The translations under genes were made by a program, and so were the position numbers. The notes beneath the pieces were generated by a model. That model was not told where the DNA came from, did no database searches, and saw nothing but the letters and a program-made list of their open reading frames with translations. Source: Marinilabilia salmonicolor JCM 21150 (GTDB taxonomy: Bacteria > Bacteroidota > Bacteroidia > Bacteroidales > Marinilabiliaceae). Taken from it: a stretch of 64,000 nucleotides of DNA. Within the stretch, counting starts at the first letter, position 1. The number at the start of each line of letters is the position of its first letter. The stretch covers positions 434,001-498,000 of the forward strand of contig NZ_AJKI01000002.1 of the NCBI RefSeq assembly GCF_000259075.1, written 5' to 3'. This document shows, one piece after another, positions 43,190-52,676 of the stretch.

Positions 43190-43804
43190 ATGCATATAGC
43201 CATTGCCGGGAATATAGGTTCCGGAAAAACAACACTGGCCGGTTTACTTGGCCGTCACTACGGATGGGACATTCATTATGAAGATGTGGAAGATAATCCA
43301 TACCTGGCCGATTTTTACAATGATATGAGACGCTGGTCATTTAATCTTCAGGTGTATTTTCTTAAAAGTCGTTTTTCTCAGATTGTGAAAATCAGAGAAG
43401 GCAACGCCAGTGTTATTCAGGATCGGACCATTTATGAGGATTCTGTGATTTTTGCGGCCAATCTTTTTGATATGGGTTTGATGAGTCCCAGAGATTATGA
43501 AAATTATACCGGTTTGTTTAATCTGATGAGTAGTCTGATAGCACCTCCCGATTTACTTATTTATCTCAGGGCTTCGGTCCCCACTCTGGTACGTCAGATT
43601 GAAATGCGCGGCCGTGAGTATGAGTCATCAATCCGTCTGGATTATTTGCGACGGTTAAATGAGCGTTACGAAGGGTGGATCAAAAACTACAGAGAGAGCA
43701 ATTTATTGATTGTAGATGTTGATAACAACGATTTCATCAAAGACAGGAGTAATCTGAGCGCTGTCATTGATAAAGTGGATAGCAAGATCAATGGGTTGTT
43801 TTGA
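43190..43804 (+). CDS. Deoxynucleoside kinase
   Basis: 204-residue salvage kinase phosphorylating deoxyribonucleosides. P-loop GNIGSGKTTLA at the N-terminus, EDVEDNPYLADFYNDMRRWS carrying the base-binding Glu, DRTIYEDSVIFA (DRS-like motif), and the lid RGREYESSIRLDYL. The form is closest to dGK/dAK/dCK-type enzymes of the dNK family. Start at ATG of MHIAIAGNIGS; the upstream TTG adds a 16-residue extension of unlikely sequence. Confidence 0.92.
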   Translation: MHIAIAGNIGSGKTTLAGLLGRHYGWDIHYEDVEDNPYLADFYNDMRRWSFNLQVYFLKSRFSQIVKIREGNASVIQDRTIYEDSVIFAANLFDMGLMSPRDYENYTGLFNLMSSLIAPPDLLIYLRASVPTLVRQIEMRGREYESSIRLDYLRRLNERYEGWIKNYRESNLLIVDVDNNDFIKDRSNLSAVIDKVDSKINGLF

Positions 43805-44019
43805 TAAATGGAATTTTTGGAGCACATAAGAAAATTGAATAGGGTTTAACCATAAAGGGCATATAAGAGTTGGATGTGGCTGTTAGATCATGGCTCACAG
43901 CTCTTAGGGTCATACAATCAGATGGGATCTTGCGTGACGGATTCCTCTCAAACAAAGCCCGTTGGTTCTAAGGCTCACGATTTCATAAAACAGAGGTAAA
44001 GAACAGGTGTGGCGGACTC

Positions 44020-45159
44020 CTATTCCACCAATTCTCCTTCATAATAGACCTTTTCAACTTCCCGGTTTTCTCTTAGAATTACCATATTGGCCAGCATGCC
44101 TTTGCGTAAGCGTCCTATTCGGTCGGTGGCCTTAAGGATCGAGGCCGGGGTAAAAGTGGCCATTCGCAAAGCATCCACATCGGAAATGCCTGCCTTTGTA
44201 ATGCAGTATTGAACTGCCTGTCCAATAGAGATTGAAGAGCCTGCCAGTTTGCCTTCCTGGTTATAACAGATGCCATCTTTCATGCGAAAAGTTGTTGGAC
44301 CGAAATGGACCTCACCATCTTTTTGTCCGAGAAAGGTGGCATCAGAGACCAGAAACAGACGATCGCCCATAACTTTTTGGGCCAGTCGAATGGCTGCAGG
44401 ATGAACATGGTGCCCATCGGCAATGATTCCTGCCCTGGCACCCTGGTGTTCAAATATGGCCGTAACAATACCAGGTTCACGACCGGTGATGGCAGGCATG
44501 GTGTTAAACAGATGAGTGGCCATGTGTCCTCCGTGATCGAAGAAAGACATTGCACTTTCAAAGGAGGCAGTGGTGTGTCCGGCCGATAATATCCAGCCTG
44601 TTTCTAAAAGGATGTCCAGATTGGCCGAAGTGAACAGTTCGGGAGATACCGTTATTGCTTTTACCACATTGCCGCCTTCATCGGAAATTTGTTTGAGGAG
44701 TGCCGGAGTTGGTGGTTGCAGCCAGGGTTCATGGTGAGCTCCTTTTTTGGAGGGGTTCAAAAAAGGACCTTCCAGATGAGCTCCGGCCAGTAGTGACTGT
44801 TCCTTTTCCATTATGGAGTGCATAATACTTAAGGCCTTTTGACGGGTGTCTTCTGCTGATGTAATGATTGTCAGCAACATTGATGTTGTGCCTTTTTGCA
44901 GATGGGCGTTGGCAATTTGGTGGAAAGATTTTTCTGATGGTTCAAGGGAAGTATATTTCCCTCCACCACCATTTACCTGTAGGTCGATGAAACCAGGGGC
45001 AACCACTTTTCCCTGAAGGTCTATAGAGGGCAAATGCGACGGGGGATGAGGTGTGATGGCCAGAATGTATGGAGGCCTGATAACAATGGAGAATCCCGGT
45101 GACAAAAAAGACCGGCCGTCAAAGATTCGTCCGTTTTTTAGGATAAATGCAGGAGACAT
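44020..45159 (-). CDS. nagA: N-acetylglucosamine-6-phosphate deacetylase
   Basis: 379-residue amidohydrolase removing acetate from GlcNAc-6-P in amino-sugar and cell-wall recycling. PGFIDLQVNGGGG, HLEGPFLNPSKKGAH (metal Glu), SAGHTTASFE, THLFNTMPAITGREPG, GIIADGHHVHP and LVSDATFLG (catalytic Asp) are all in order. No nagB, nagE or regulator is next to it in this window, so GlcN-6-P disposal must be encoded elsewhere. Confidence 0.95.
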   Translation of the reverse strand: MSPAFILKNGRIFDGRSFLSPGFSIVIRPPYILAITPHPPSHLPSIDLQGKVVAPGFIDLQVNGGGGKYTSLEPSEKSFHQIANAHLQKGTTSMLLTIITSAEDTRQKALSIMHSIMEKEQSLLAGAHLEGPFLNPSKKGAHHEPWLQPPTPALLKQISDEGGNVVKAITVSPELFTSANLDILLETGWILSAGHTTASFESAMSFFDHGGHMATHLFNTMPAITGREPGIVTAIFEHQGARAGIIADGHHVHPAAIRLAQKVMGDRLFLVSDATFLGQKDGEVHFGPTTFRMKDGICYNQEGKLAGSSISIGQAVQYCITKAGISDVDALRMATFTPASILKATDRIGRLRKGMLANMVILRENREVEKVYYEGELVE

Positions 45160-45290
45160 AGCTGACTTAATTTAATGCTCATTGTAACAGTCTAAGTTGG
45201 CTGTCCTTTTCACATCGATTAAGATAGCCATTTTATTTCTGAACTTCCAGAGAAAATTGTTTTTTTAAGACGGGGGGCATCCTTTGTTTA

Positions 45291-45749
45291 TTAGGGAAAC
45301 TTTCTTTCCAGTGCGATCCTCCGGTATTCAAAAATTGCATTGAGCTGTCTTTTTATTATTAGTTGGTTGGCGAGATCTCCAAGCAAGCCAAAGGGTGGGA
45401 TATAGTGCACAATATCGGTCATGATTGTACCGTTTTCATCGGGCGCAAGGTGATGCTGATGATGCCACAGTTTGTAAGGTCCGGAGCGTTGCTCGTCAAT
45501 AAAAAAATCCCCGGGCTGCACTTGCGTAATTTCAGTGAGCCATCGTGTTTTGTATCCGGGCAGGGCCTGAACCTGGTACTCAATCATCATCCCGGCATAC
45601 ATTTTTTCGGGAAGACCGGGAGTTATGATATCAAACCCCATGTGCTCCGGGGTGATGATTTTAAGGTTACGGGGAGAAGAGATGAAATCCCACACTTTGT
45701 CTTTGGAGGCTTTTATTTTCTGGCGGACATGCAAACGATAGGTTCCCAT
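45291..45749 (-). CDS. SRPBCC-fold ligand-binding protein
   Basis: 152 residues, START/PYP-like SRPBCC fold that encloses a hydrophobic ligand. Typical run: TYRLHVRQKIKASKDKVWDF, then FISSPRNLKIITPEHMGFDI, an ESxxx-like central stretch PGDFFIDEQRSGPYKLWHHQ and HHLAPDENGTIMTDIVHYIP. The last part, FGLLGDLANQLIIKRQLNAI, is the long C-terminal helix. Cytoplasmic; ligand unknown. Start at the ATG of MGTYRLHVRQ; the in-frame ATG 12 codons upstream is less likely. Confidence 0.85.
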   Translation of the reverse strand: MGTYRLHVRQKIKASKDKVWDFISSPRNLKIITPEHMGFDIITPGLPEKMYAGMMIEYQVQALPGYKTRWLTEITQVQPGDFFIDEQRSGPYKLWHHQHHLAPDENGTIMTDIVHYIPPFGLLGDLANQLIIKRQLNAIFEYRRIALERKFP

Positions 45750-45842
45750 TTGTGGATTTTTAAGTGATGTTTTATTACAAAACAACCCGGGATTTCTTTT
45801 TGTTTTTAAAAGCTCGATTACTGAAGGGAACCGCCCGGAATG

Positions 45843-46739
45843 TCACTGACGGTTTGGTGTTGAGTGTTTTTGAGTGAATAACACCCCTGAAAATACAATA
45901 ATCAGTCCTCCCACATCGGTAAGCAAAAGGGTGTCGCCAAAAGCCATCCAGGCCATCAGCATAGTTACAGGCGGACTAAAATAGAACAGGGATGCAAAGC
46001 GATTCGCTTCCATGCGTTCGAGCAGCTTCCACATACTGGCGTAGGCACCGATAGAAACGGGGACAATAAGCCACATCATGGTAAGAATAAAGGGGGATTC
46101 CCATTGAGTCCGGAAGTTCTCGAACAAGAAGGCCGGAATAATAAAAGCCAGAAAAGTAGCAAAGCTCTGATAGAAAAGAGTTTGATCCATAGGGAGAATG
46201 CGCCAGTGTTCTGCAATTTCCATTTCCCGTTCTATCAGGTTAGCAGAGGTCATGGCAACAACCGAAATAAAAGGAATCAGGTAAGCTCCGGCAGATTGCA
46301 GGTCGGAGAAGTCGATTCGTGCAAAAACCGTCAGGGCAACACCCACAAAAGCAATAACCAGACCAGCCCATTGTTGCCTGGAAGTTCGCTCTCCGGTGAT
46401 GGAGCGGGAAAAAGCCCCGGTGGCCATGGGTTGAAGGGCTGTGATCAGGGCTACAATGCCTGCCGGAACACCCAGGTTTAACGAAAATAACACTCCGGTT
46501 AGCCACACACCATGAGCTAGCAGTCCAACAAGCATATTTGGAATTGTTATAGGCCACCCGGGAAAACAGAGCCGTTTGGTTATCAGAAGATAGATAAAGA
46601 GAATAAGTGTAAGCGCTCCGTAGCGCCAGAACATGAGCGTGAAAGGCCCGGTGTAAGGCAGTCCGTATTCGGCTCCGATGAATCCTGAATTCCAAAGGAG
46701 AATGAATAGGAGTGGTAGCAAAAACTGGTTTCGTGACAT
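45843..46739 (-). CDS. EamA/DMT-family transporter
   Basis: 298-residue inner-membrane protein with ten predicted helices in two EamA repeats (about 5-135 and 150-290). GLVIAFVGVALTVFA closes the first repeat, and SLFYFSPPVTMLMAWMAFGD with GLIIVFSGVLF the second. The family exports small metabolites such as amino acids or nucleosides; the substrate is not readable. Stands alone. Confidence 0.88.
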   Translation of the reverse strand: MSRNQFLLPLLFILLWNSGFIGAEYGLPYTGPFTLMFWRYGALTLILFIYLLITKRLCFPGWPITIPNMLVGLLAHGVWLTGVLFSLNLGVPAGIVALITALQPMATGAFSRSITGERTSRQQWAGLVIAFVGVALTVFARIDFSDLQSAGAYLIPFISVVAMTSANLIEREMEIAEHWRILPMDQTLFYQSFATFLAFIIPAFLFENFRTQWESPFILTMMWLIVPVSIGAYASMWKLLERMEANRFASLFYFSPPVTMLMAWMAFGDTLLLTDVGGLIIVFSGVLFTQKHSTPNRQ

Positions 46740-46940
46740 ATATACGAAATAACTTTTGTCCGGCTCAAATTATAAGCCTGTGAAAAAGTGGTGTCTATAT
46801 GGTCTTGTTTGTTATTCCTGCATGCTTGTAGCTGAAAGCCTGCTACTGACTAAAAACTACTAACTAATTTATTAATCTCTAATATAATAATAGAAATAAG
46901 GAATTGCCAAAAGACAGCAGGGTAAACATTACATTTTGCC

Positions 46941-47543
46941 TTAGCCGGCAAAAAGTACCTTGAAACCATTGATGAGCATTTGTACAGCCATCATGACCAG
47001 GATCATCCCCATGAGACGCTCCAGGGCAATCAGTCCTCTTTCTTTCAGCACGCGTAGAAGAGCCGGGGCTGTCTGGAGAATTATGGCAGAGAGTGCCCAG
47101 GCAATCAATAAAGCAAAGAACCAGTTGGTCATATTACCGGGTTGACTCTGAGTCATCAGGATAAGCATGGCCAGTACCGAGGGGCCTGCAATCATAGGGA
47201 TGGCAATGGGAACCAGGAACGGTTCTCCTCCCGGGGTTTGTCCCATTGGACCGTGTTTTTGAGGAAAAATGAGGCGTAACCCGATGATCAGAAGTATAAG
47301 TCCTCCGGAAATGGTGACTGCTTCCTGTTCCAGATGAAGGAAGTTGAGAAGTGGTTTTCCGGCAAAAAGAAAAATGAGCAAAATCCCAAGTGCAATAAAT
47401 AATTCTCGTGCGATAATAACCCGTTGGCGCTTGGTGTCTATTCCCTTCAGAATAGACAGCATTACGGGAATATTTCCCAGTGGATCCATCAAGAAAAATA
47501 ACAATACTGCTGCTGACCAGACTGAGTCTCCTAAGTTTTCCAT
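46941..47543 (-). CDS. MarC family integral membrane protein
   Basis: 200 residues with six helices, MarC/UPF0056 family: LFFLMDPLGNIPVMLSILKG near the N-terminus, PFLVPIAIPMIAGPSVLAML in the middle, and GLIALERLMGMILVMMAVQM near the C-terminus. The DPLGN and P-x-AIPMxAGP repeats are the family hallmarks. The name comes from E. coli MarC, which does not in fact confer multidrug resistance; the transported substrate is unknown. Confidence 0.92.
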   Translation of the reverse strand: MENLGDSVWSAAVLLFFLMDPLGNIPVMLSILKGIDTKRQRVIIARELFIALGILLIFLFAGKPLLNFLHLEQEAVTISGGLILLIIGLRLIFPQKHGPMGQTPGGEPFLVPIAIPMIAGPSVLAMLILMTQSQPGNMTNWFFALLIAWALSAIILQTAPALLRVLKERGLIALERLMGMILVMMAVQMLINGFKVLFAG

Positions 47544-47723
47544 GCTCTTTACTATTAATGTTTTTATGAAAAAACCGGGCGCGAAAGTAGCATTTATTTT
47601 TTTGTAAAAAAATGGTTTTTAAGGGGAGATTCGTACCGTGGCTGCTTTGTGATTTTACCATGAACAAATGCGTGGAGCCGGTAGCATGGTTCTAAAGGAT
47701 AATCAGCTTCTGATACAGTCGGG

Positions 47724-48881
47724 TTATTTCTTTTTCAAAAGTCTTGTTCGAATTAAATAAAGCAAAGTAAAGAGGCCCAGGAGCAATGCTGCAATTACAT
47801 AAATGAATTTATCCACGCCAAAATAATCCAGAATAAGGCCGGTGATATAGTTGATCAGTAAATTGCCAACCAGCCCCATTGCCATTACCAGGCTAAGGGC
47901 AGTTCCCGCATTTTTAGGGAAATGACTTACAGTATAGCCCATCATTACCGGGAAGAAAGCCGCCATTCCAATCCCCATTATGGCAATTCCGGAGAGACTG
48001 ATCAGGAACGAACTACCCCATCCGAAAATGATTGTTCCGGAAGTAAAAATGACCATGCTGACAAGCAATACTCTGAAAGAAGGATATATCTTGAGAAAAC
48101 GGCCCAGCAAGAGGCGGGCGAACGTAAGTCCCGAAGCGCTTATTGTAATTGCATAAAGCCCTTTTTCGTATGTCACCCCGGTTATTTCGGAGAGGTAGGA
48201 AGGTGCCCAAACCGGAATGATGCCTTCTATTGATCCCTGAAAGAACATGTAAAACCCAAAAAACAGGATTGCCGGATGGGTAAACATGAGAAAGAACTTC
48301 TTAAGTGGGATAGGCTCTGACTTACCGGCACCGGGAAATTTAAGAAACAAGACCAGTAGAGTGGGAATAAACAGAAATCCCGCTGCCATTTTCAGGATCG
48401 TCTGATACGGAAAATCATTCTCAAGCATGAGTGAGGTAAGCAAAGGCAATCCCAATGCTCCAACACCATAGAATACGCCCAGCAGACTTAAATATGCGCT
48501 GTTATTCTCTGGAAATATTTTAGCCACCAACATATTGGTTGCTCCGTTGACCGTTCCTCCGCCAGCTCCAATAAAAAAGAAGAATACCGGCACATAAATT
48601 ACCATCGGGGAGTAAACAATTCCTGTTATACCTGCAATCGCCAGCAGTAATCCCCCCAGCATTACCGGTTTGTAGCCCCATTGCTCAACCATTGGGCCAA
48701 ATGAGAAAAGACCTGAAAACACCCCGGCTGCCAGGATGGATGCACAAAGGCCGATGAAAAGTTTATCCACGCCAAACTCCACGACCAGGAAATTGTTGAT
48801 GGTACCCACTACCACCATGGTAATTCCGAAAAGCATCATCACCAGACCTGATACCCAAAATTGTTTTGTTATCAATTGCAT
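47724..48881 (-). CDS. MFS transporter
   Basis: 385 residues with twelve predicted helices. The N-terminal half contains LFIGLCASILAAGVFSGLFS and EQWGYKPVMLGGLLLAIAGI (MFS motif A region). A central loop with LKFPGAGKSEPIPLKKF separates the halves, and the second half has GLTFARLLLGRFLKIYPSFR and IGMAAFFPVMMGYTVSHFPK. It resembles the FucP-like/GGP sugar group, but no sugar catabolic genes adjoin, so the cargo is unassigned. Confidence 0.87.
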   Translation of the reverse strand: MQLITKQFWVSGLVMMLFGITMVVVGTINNFLVVEFGVDKLFIGLCASILAAGVFSGLFSFGPMVEQWGYKPVMLGGLLLAIAGITGIVYSPMVIYVPVFFFFIGAGGGTVNGATNMLVAKIFPENNSAYLSLLGVFYGVGALGLPLLTSLMLENDFPYQTILKMAAGFLFIPTLLVLFLKFPGAGKSEPIPLKKFFLMFTHPAILFFGFYMFFQGSIEGIIPVWAPSYLSEITGVTYEKGLYAITISASGLTFARLLLGRFLKIYPSFRVLLVSMVIFTSGTIIFGWGSSFLISLSGIAIMGIGMAAFFPVMMGYTVSHFPKNAGTALSLVMAMGLVGNLLINYITGLILDYFGVDKFIYVIAALLLGLFTLLYLIRTRLLKKK

Positions 48882-49069
48882 ATAGAAAAACCGGGAAGAT
48901 TAAAATTTATCGAAGTTAAAAATTTATCACAAATACTTGTTAAGGAAGTACCTCCGTCTTTTCAGAATATGTCGCGGATAGCTGGTAAGTGTAACCAAAT
49001 GAGCTGTTTCCAGATCGGTTATGTTAAGATTTTTATGCCACCATCAAAAATAATAAATAGCTAACAACA

Positions 49070-49105
49070 AAAACCACCCGCAGAATCCAGTCTCCGGGTG
49101 GTTTT
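49070..49105. terminator. Bidirectional terminator after the DUF418 gene
   Basis: AAAACCACCCG (49070-49080) pairs with CGGGTGGTTTT (49095-49105) around a 14-base loop; T-runs exist on both strands. It lies 78 bases past the DUF418 stop on the minus strand. Confidence 0.82.
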
Positions 49106-49182
49106 AAATTGGCAGTCTCTGTAACAGGTTGTCATTTGTTGTGTGTGAAAGGAGTGTGTTGTTACAGACAGAAAGCCTCGTC

Positions 49183-50362
49183 TTAATGATGTTTTTTCTC
49201 TGAATTGAACCAGGTTGCTTTGTGCCAGATGGCTTCCAGAGGTCCCCTTTTGTGGTGTGCGGCCCACCAGCGGCAAAGAAACCAGGTGATGACCGCAAGT
49301 ACCAGTCCGATGAGAAATGCAGGGGTGGTGTTGGCATGTTTGTATAAACCGAGTCCGAATCCATAGTAGATGGAAGCCCCTATGACTGACTGAAACACAT
49401 AATTTGATAAGCTCATCTTTCCAATAGGGGTGAAAACATTGAGCACTTTGTGCATTAACTTTGAATGAAAAAGCAAAACAAACCCCGAAAGCAATACAAT
49501 CATGAAACTTATGTTGGTCCATGAGGTTTCAATGATACTGAAAGAACGGCGAATGGCGTCACTTTCTATAAGATTATCTGTGCTTGTTTTGATCGCAACC
49601 AAAGGAATGAAGGCTACTGCTGATATGATGAGTGCCTTGATCCAGAACTGTTTGTTCCCGGCATTCCAGGCAAATAACTTCTGTCGGCCGGCAAGTAATC
49701 CAAAGATAAAAAGGGCCAGAATATGAAAATATCGTCCGTTTTCCCAGTTCCAGAGAAATACGGCCACTTTGCCGTTGGTCAGGTTTCCTTTGATGGTGGC
49801 AAGTAAGGAATCTCCTGTAGCGTATTCACTCATTCTTCCGAAATATGTCCAAGAGGCAGGATCGGATATTGGCATTTCAGGATTTTGAATCGCGGTAAAA
49901 AGCCTGACCATTTCGTAGGGTTGCAGAAATAAAATGAGGGCGATAATAAAACAGTGCTTTGTCACTGAGCCTGGCTACCGGTATCAGCAGGATGCCGAGT
50001 ATTGCATAAAATGATAAAATGTCTCCCTGAAAGAATGCAGAATTTATAATTCCAAATATCAGCAGTAAAAACATGCGCCAGGCAAAACGGGGGCGGAAAT
50101 CTTCTCCGTGTTTCTCCTGATTGTGCATCTGGATGTAAAAGGTTAACCCAAACAGAAGGGCAAACATGGCATATGATTTTCCACCAAAAAGAAAAAACAT
50201 AGTATCCCAAATAACCCGGTCCATACCAGCCATCCACGCGGGAATGTTTTCCGGCACATAATAGAAGTCGAAATGCTCGATGTTGTGCAATAACATGATT
50301 GAAATGATGGCAAAACCACGCAATGCATCCACTACATAAAACCTTTTACTTTCTGCAGCCAT
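49183..50362 (-). pseudogene. DUF418 membrane protein interrupted by a single frameshift
   Basis: One gene split in two frames. The N-terminal part (from 50362) is a clear DUF418 start, RFYVVDALRGFAIISIMLLH, continuing to LLIPVARLSDKALF. The C-terminal part has the conserved IALILFLQPYEMVRLF through PIGKMSLSNYVFQSVIGASI. The break falls in TTTT on the minus strand (49948-49951); removing one T joins them as LSDKALFIIALILF, which matches the expected family sequence. Whether this is true decay, a sequencing error or programmed slippage cannot be told. The intact protein would be about 393 residues with around ten helices, function unknown. Confidence 0.88.
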
Positions 50363-50537
50363 GAATTTGATTTATCGTTTATGTTAATTCCGGAAATCAA
50401 AGTTAGCTAAAATGAAATCCGACAGTGAGATTAGGTGTTAAAAGTAGTGAGTGTAAAAGTTTATTCATTGAATTCGAGTTTGTTGTATATGTATGAATGC
50501 CTGAAAAAGTAGCGCTGATGGAACTTAGAAACTTATT

Positions 50538-50792
50538 AGTGCCCGTCAATAGACTAAGTAAAGTTTGTTTTTAGTCATGTGTCTGATCAGAAAGTGCCAA
50601 TTGCAATGCCTGCCCCGATATCATCGGGGGCTTGCGACCGCGTGACGCCTAAAGCATTAGCGCCGTGCCGTCGGCAAGCCTTTGGCGACCGATGATGGGT
50701 GGCGCAAGCCGCCAAAAGAGCAGTTTGCTTACGTAAATGAGTGTTTTGGAGGCAATGGTAACGCAGCAAGTGGGGTTTTATGGACAGTTACT
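50538..50792. mobile_element. MITE-like element, family B copy 3 (long form)
   Basis: 255 bp. Left end AGTGCCCGTC and right end TATGGACAGTTACT are a degraded version of the terminal inverted repeats. It shares CATGTGTCTGATCAGAAAGT and the GCCGCCAAAA...TTTTGG stem with copies 1 and 2, but has about 70 extra bases inside. The flanks TATT/AATT match in three of four positions. The rest of 50363-50879 shows nothing else. Confidence 0.65.
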
Positions 50793-50879
50793 AATTATCA
50801 TCGATCATACTGTGAGGTTCTTTTTGCAGATAGAGTGAAACAAAGCTCTTTTCCTCACCGAATATAAAGGCTTTGTACA

Positions 50880-52529
50880 TTAAGAGTCGGCTGACGCATT
50901 TTTGCGTAGTGTTCCAATTTTTATGACCATTTCTTCAAACTTCTCGCGGGGAACTGCTGCCCGGTTGCGGGCCCTGGTGCGATAGTTGTAAATGGTGCTT
51001 AGAGAGTAACGCAAAAATGAAGCTATTTTTACGCTGTCGGTAATACCCAGCCGCACCAGTGCAAAGATGCGCAACTCCGTGTTCAACCGATCACTGTTCT
51101 TTGGTTCAGATTTTTCTTCATCAGTGAGCAGGGCATTGAATTCTTCCACAAAGGAGGGATAGAGGTTAAGAAAGATGGTGTCGAAATGGTGATAGAGCTC
51201 TTCCACTTCGGATTCAATCACAGAGTTTGATTTCAACATTTTGAACAGCTCCTTATGCTCTCCGCTCACAGCCTTTTTGTTCAATGTTTTCCGATAATTC
51301 TCCAATTTGTTGATGTAAGTAGAGCAGAGGTCAAAAAAATGAGCAATGTATTCTTCTTTAATCTGGTTGGAATCTATGAGCAGGGCATTTCGATCGTTTA
51401 ATTGTTCGTTTTTTTGGCTAATGTTACTGTTCAGACGAATCAATTCTTTATTCATTTCGTCAAGCTCCCGGCGGATTCGTGACACTTTGTCCATTTGTTT
51501 GTAAACATAAATGACCGCCACAATCAGAAAGAGGGAGAGTAAACTAATCAGGGACAGAAACAGCCATAACTGGTTTTTCTGATGCTCTATTTTCTCTTTG
51601 TAATTGGCATTGATAAATGTAAAAAACTGCGTAAGGTAATAAGTTCTGAATTGTACGTTGCAAAACAGTGCATCGTTGAGAGCCACTTGTGAATAATGAA
51701 AAGCCCGTTCAATATTTCCCTGTTCATAAGCCAGCGCAGCCAGATGTTGGATGGAAGAGTTGTCTTTGGTTGACTTTCGAATGTCATTGATGGCAGATAA
51801 AGCAAAGAATTGTTGACTTTTTTGTGTTTCTCCTCTGATTTCGTGCAGCAATCCTTTTAAAAAGGTGACCATGGCATAGTTTTCATTTTCAGGATTGATC
51901 TCCCCAAGCATATTGGTCAACAGATGGCTGGCTGTCTGAGTTTCCCCTTTTTCTATAAGGCTTTCGGCCTGATTGATGCGGAAAAACATCGACCCGGGAT
52001 TCAATACCTGCATCAAAGAGTCGCGGTAGGTTCTGGTTTTTTGATCATATTCGGGAAGCTGCACATTGGCCGCATAATAATTGAAGAACAATCTCCAGGC
52101 ATTATAGTAGTCAGGCAACAGAGAATCGGGGAGTACATTTTTATTAATACTCCGGAGGATGGTTTCCGCTTCGCGAAACATGCCTGTGGAAGAGTACAGA
52201 ATTACGAGCTGAAGACGAGTGTACTTAATGTTTTCCTGGGTCGCAGCATTCTTTAGCGCTCTTTCGGCGTAAACAATGGCCGAGTCGATCTGGTATTTCC
52301 GGTAGGCTTCATAAAGCCGTGTGCTGAGATCATAAGTTTCCCGTTTTGTTGAGCCTTCCTGAAGCCACTGTTTAAGGAGGGAAAGCTCGTTTTCTTTTTG
52401 TTGTTCAAATTCCTGCTTTGAAGCAATGGCCTGATCCAGACTGTCGAGGATAGCCTCTGCACTTATGCTGGCGAGGGCGCTGCTTGTTGGAGTCAGTAAA
52501 AGAAAAAACAGGAAAATGGTTTGTCTCAT
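50880..52529 (-). CDS. SusR-like DUF6377 transmembrane regulator
   Basis: 549 residues. Signal peptide RQTIFLFFLLLTPTSSALA, then TPR-like helices (about 40-330) in the periplasm, one helix (LWLFLSLISLLSLFLIVAVI, about 345-365), a coiled coil (MDKVSRIRRELDEMNKELIR) and a C-terminal helix-turn-helix (TELRIFALVRLGITDSVKIA, then LRYSLSTIYNYRTRARNR). This is the plan of SusR-type regulators that sense glycans in the periplasm and control genes directly. It is divergent from the SGNH esterase (147 bases apart); no SusCD pair is in the window. Start at MRQTIF; an upstream ATG would put 32 residues before the signal. Confidence 0.87.
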   Translation of the reverse strand: MRQTIFLFFLLLTPTSSALASISAEAILDSLDQAIASKQEFEQQKENELSLLKQWLQEGSTKRETYDLSTRLYEAYRKYQIDSAIVYAERALKNAATQENIKYTRLQLVILYSSTGMFREAETILRSINKNVLPDSLLPDYYNAWRLFFNYYAANVQLPEYDQKTRTYRDSLMQVLNPGSMFFRINQAESLIEKGETQTASHLLTNMLGEINPENENYAMVTFLKGLLHEIRGETQKSQQFFALSAINDIRKSTKDNSSIQHLAALAYEQGNIERAFHYSQVALNDALFCNVQFRTYYLTQFFTFINANYKEKIEHQKNQLWLFLSLISLLSLFLIVAVIYVYKQMDKVSRIRRELDEMNKELIRLNSNISQKNEQLNDRNALLIDSNQIKEEYIAHFFDLCSTYINKLENYRKTLNKKAVSGEHKELFKMLKSNSVIESEVEELYHHFDTIFLNLYPSFVEEFNALLTDEEKSEPKNSDRLNTELRIFALVRLGITDSVKIASFLRYSLSTIYNYRTRARNRAAVPREKFEEMVIKIGTLRKNASADS

Positions 52530-52676
52530 TGCTTTCAATGTTTGCCTTTTGATTGTAAACTGTAAAATTAATAAAATTGGACAAAAGTCATGGCGGGTTG
52601 ATGATCTCTTCAAGCTAAACATCAAATTTTCATCGATTTGTTGTACTTTAGTTGGTCAAATGAAAAAGTGACCTTG

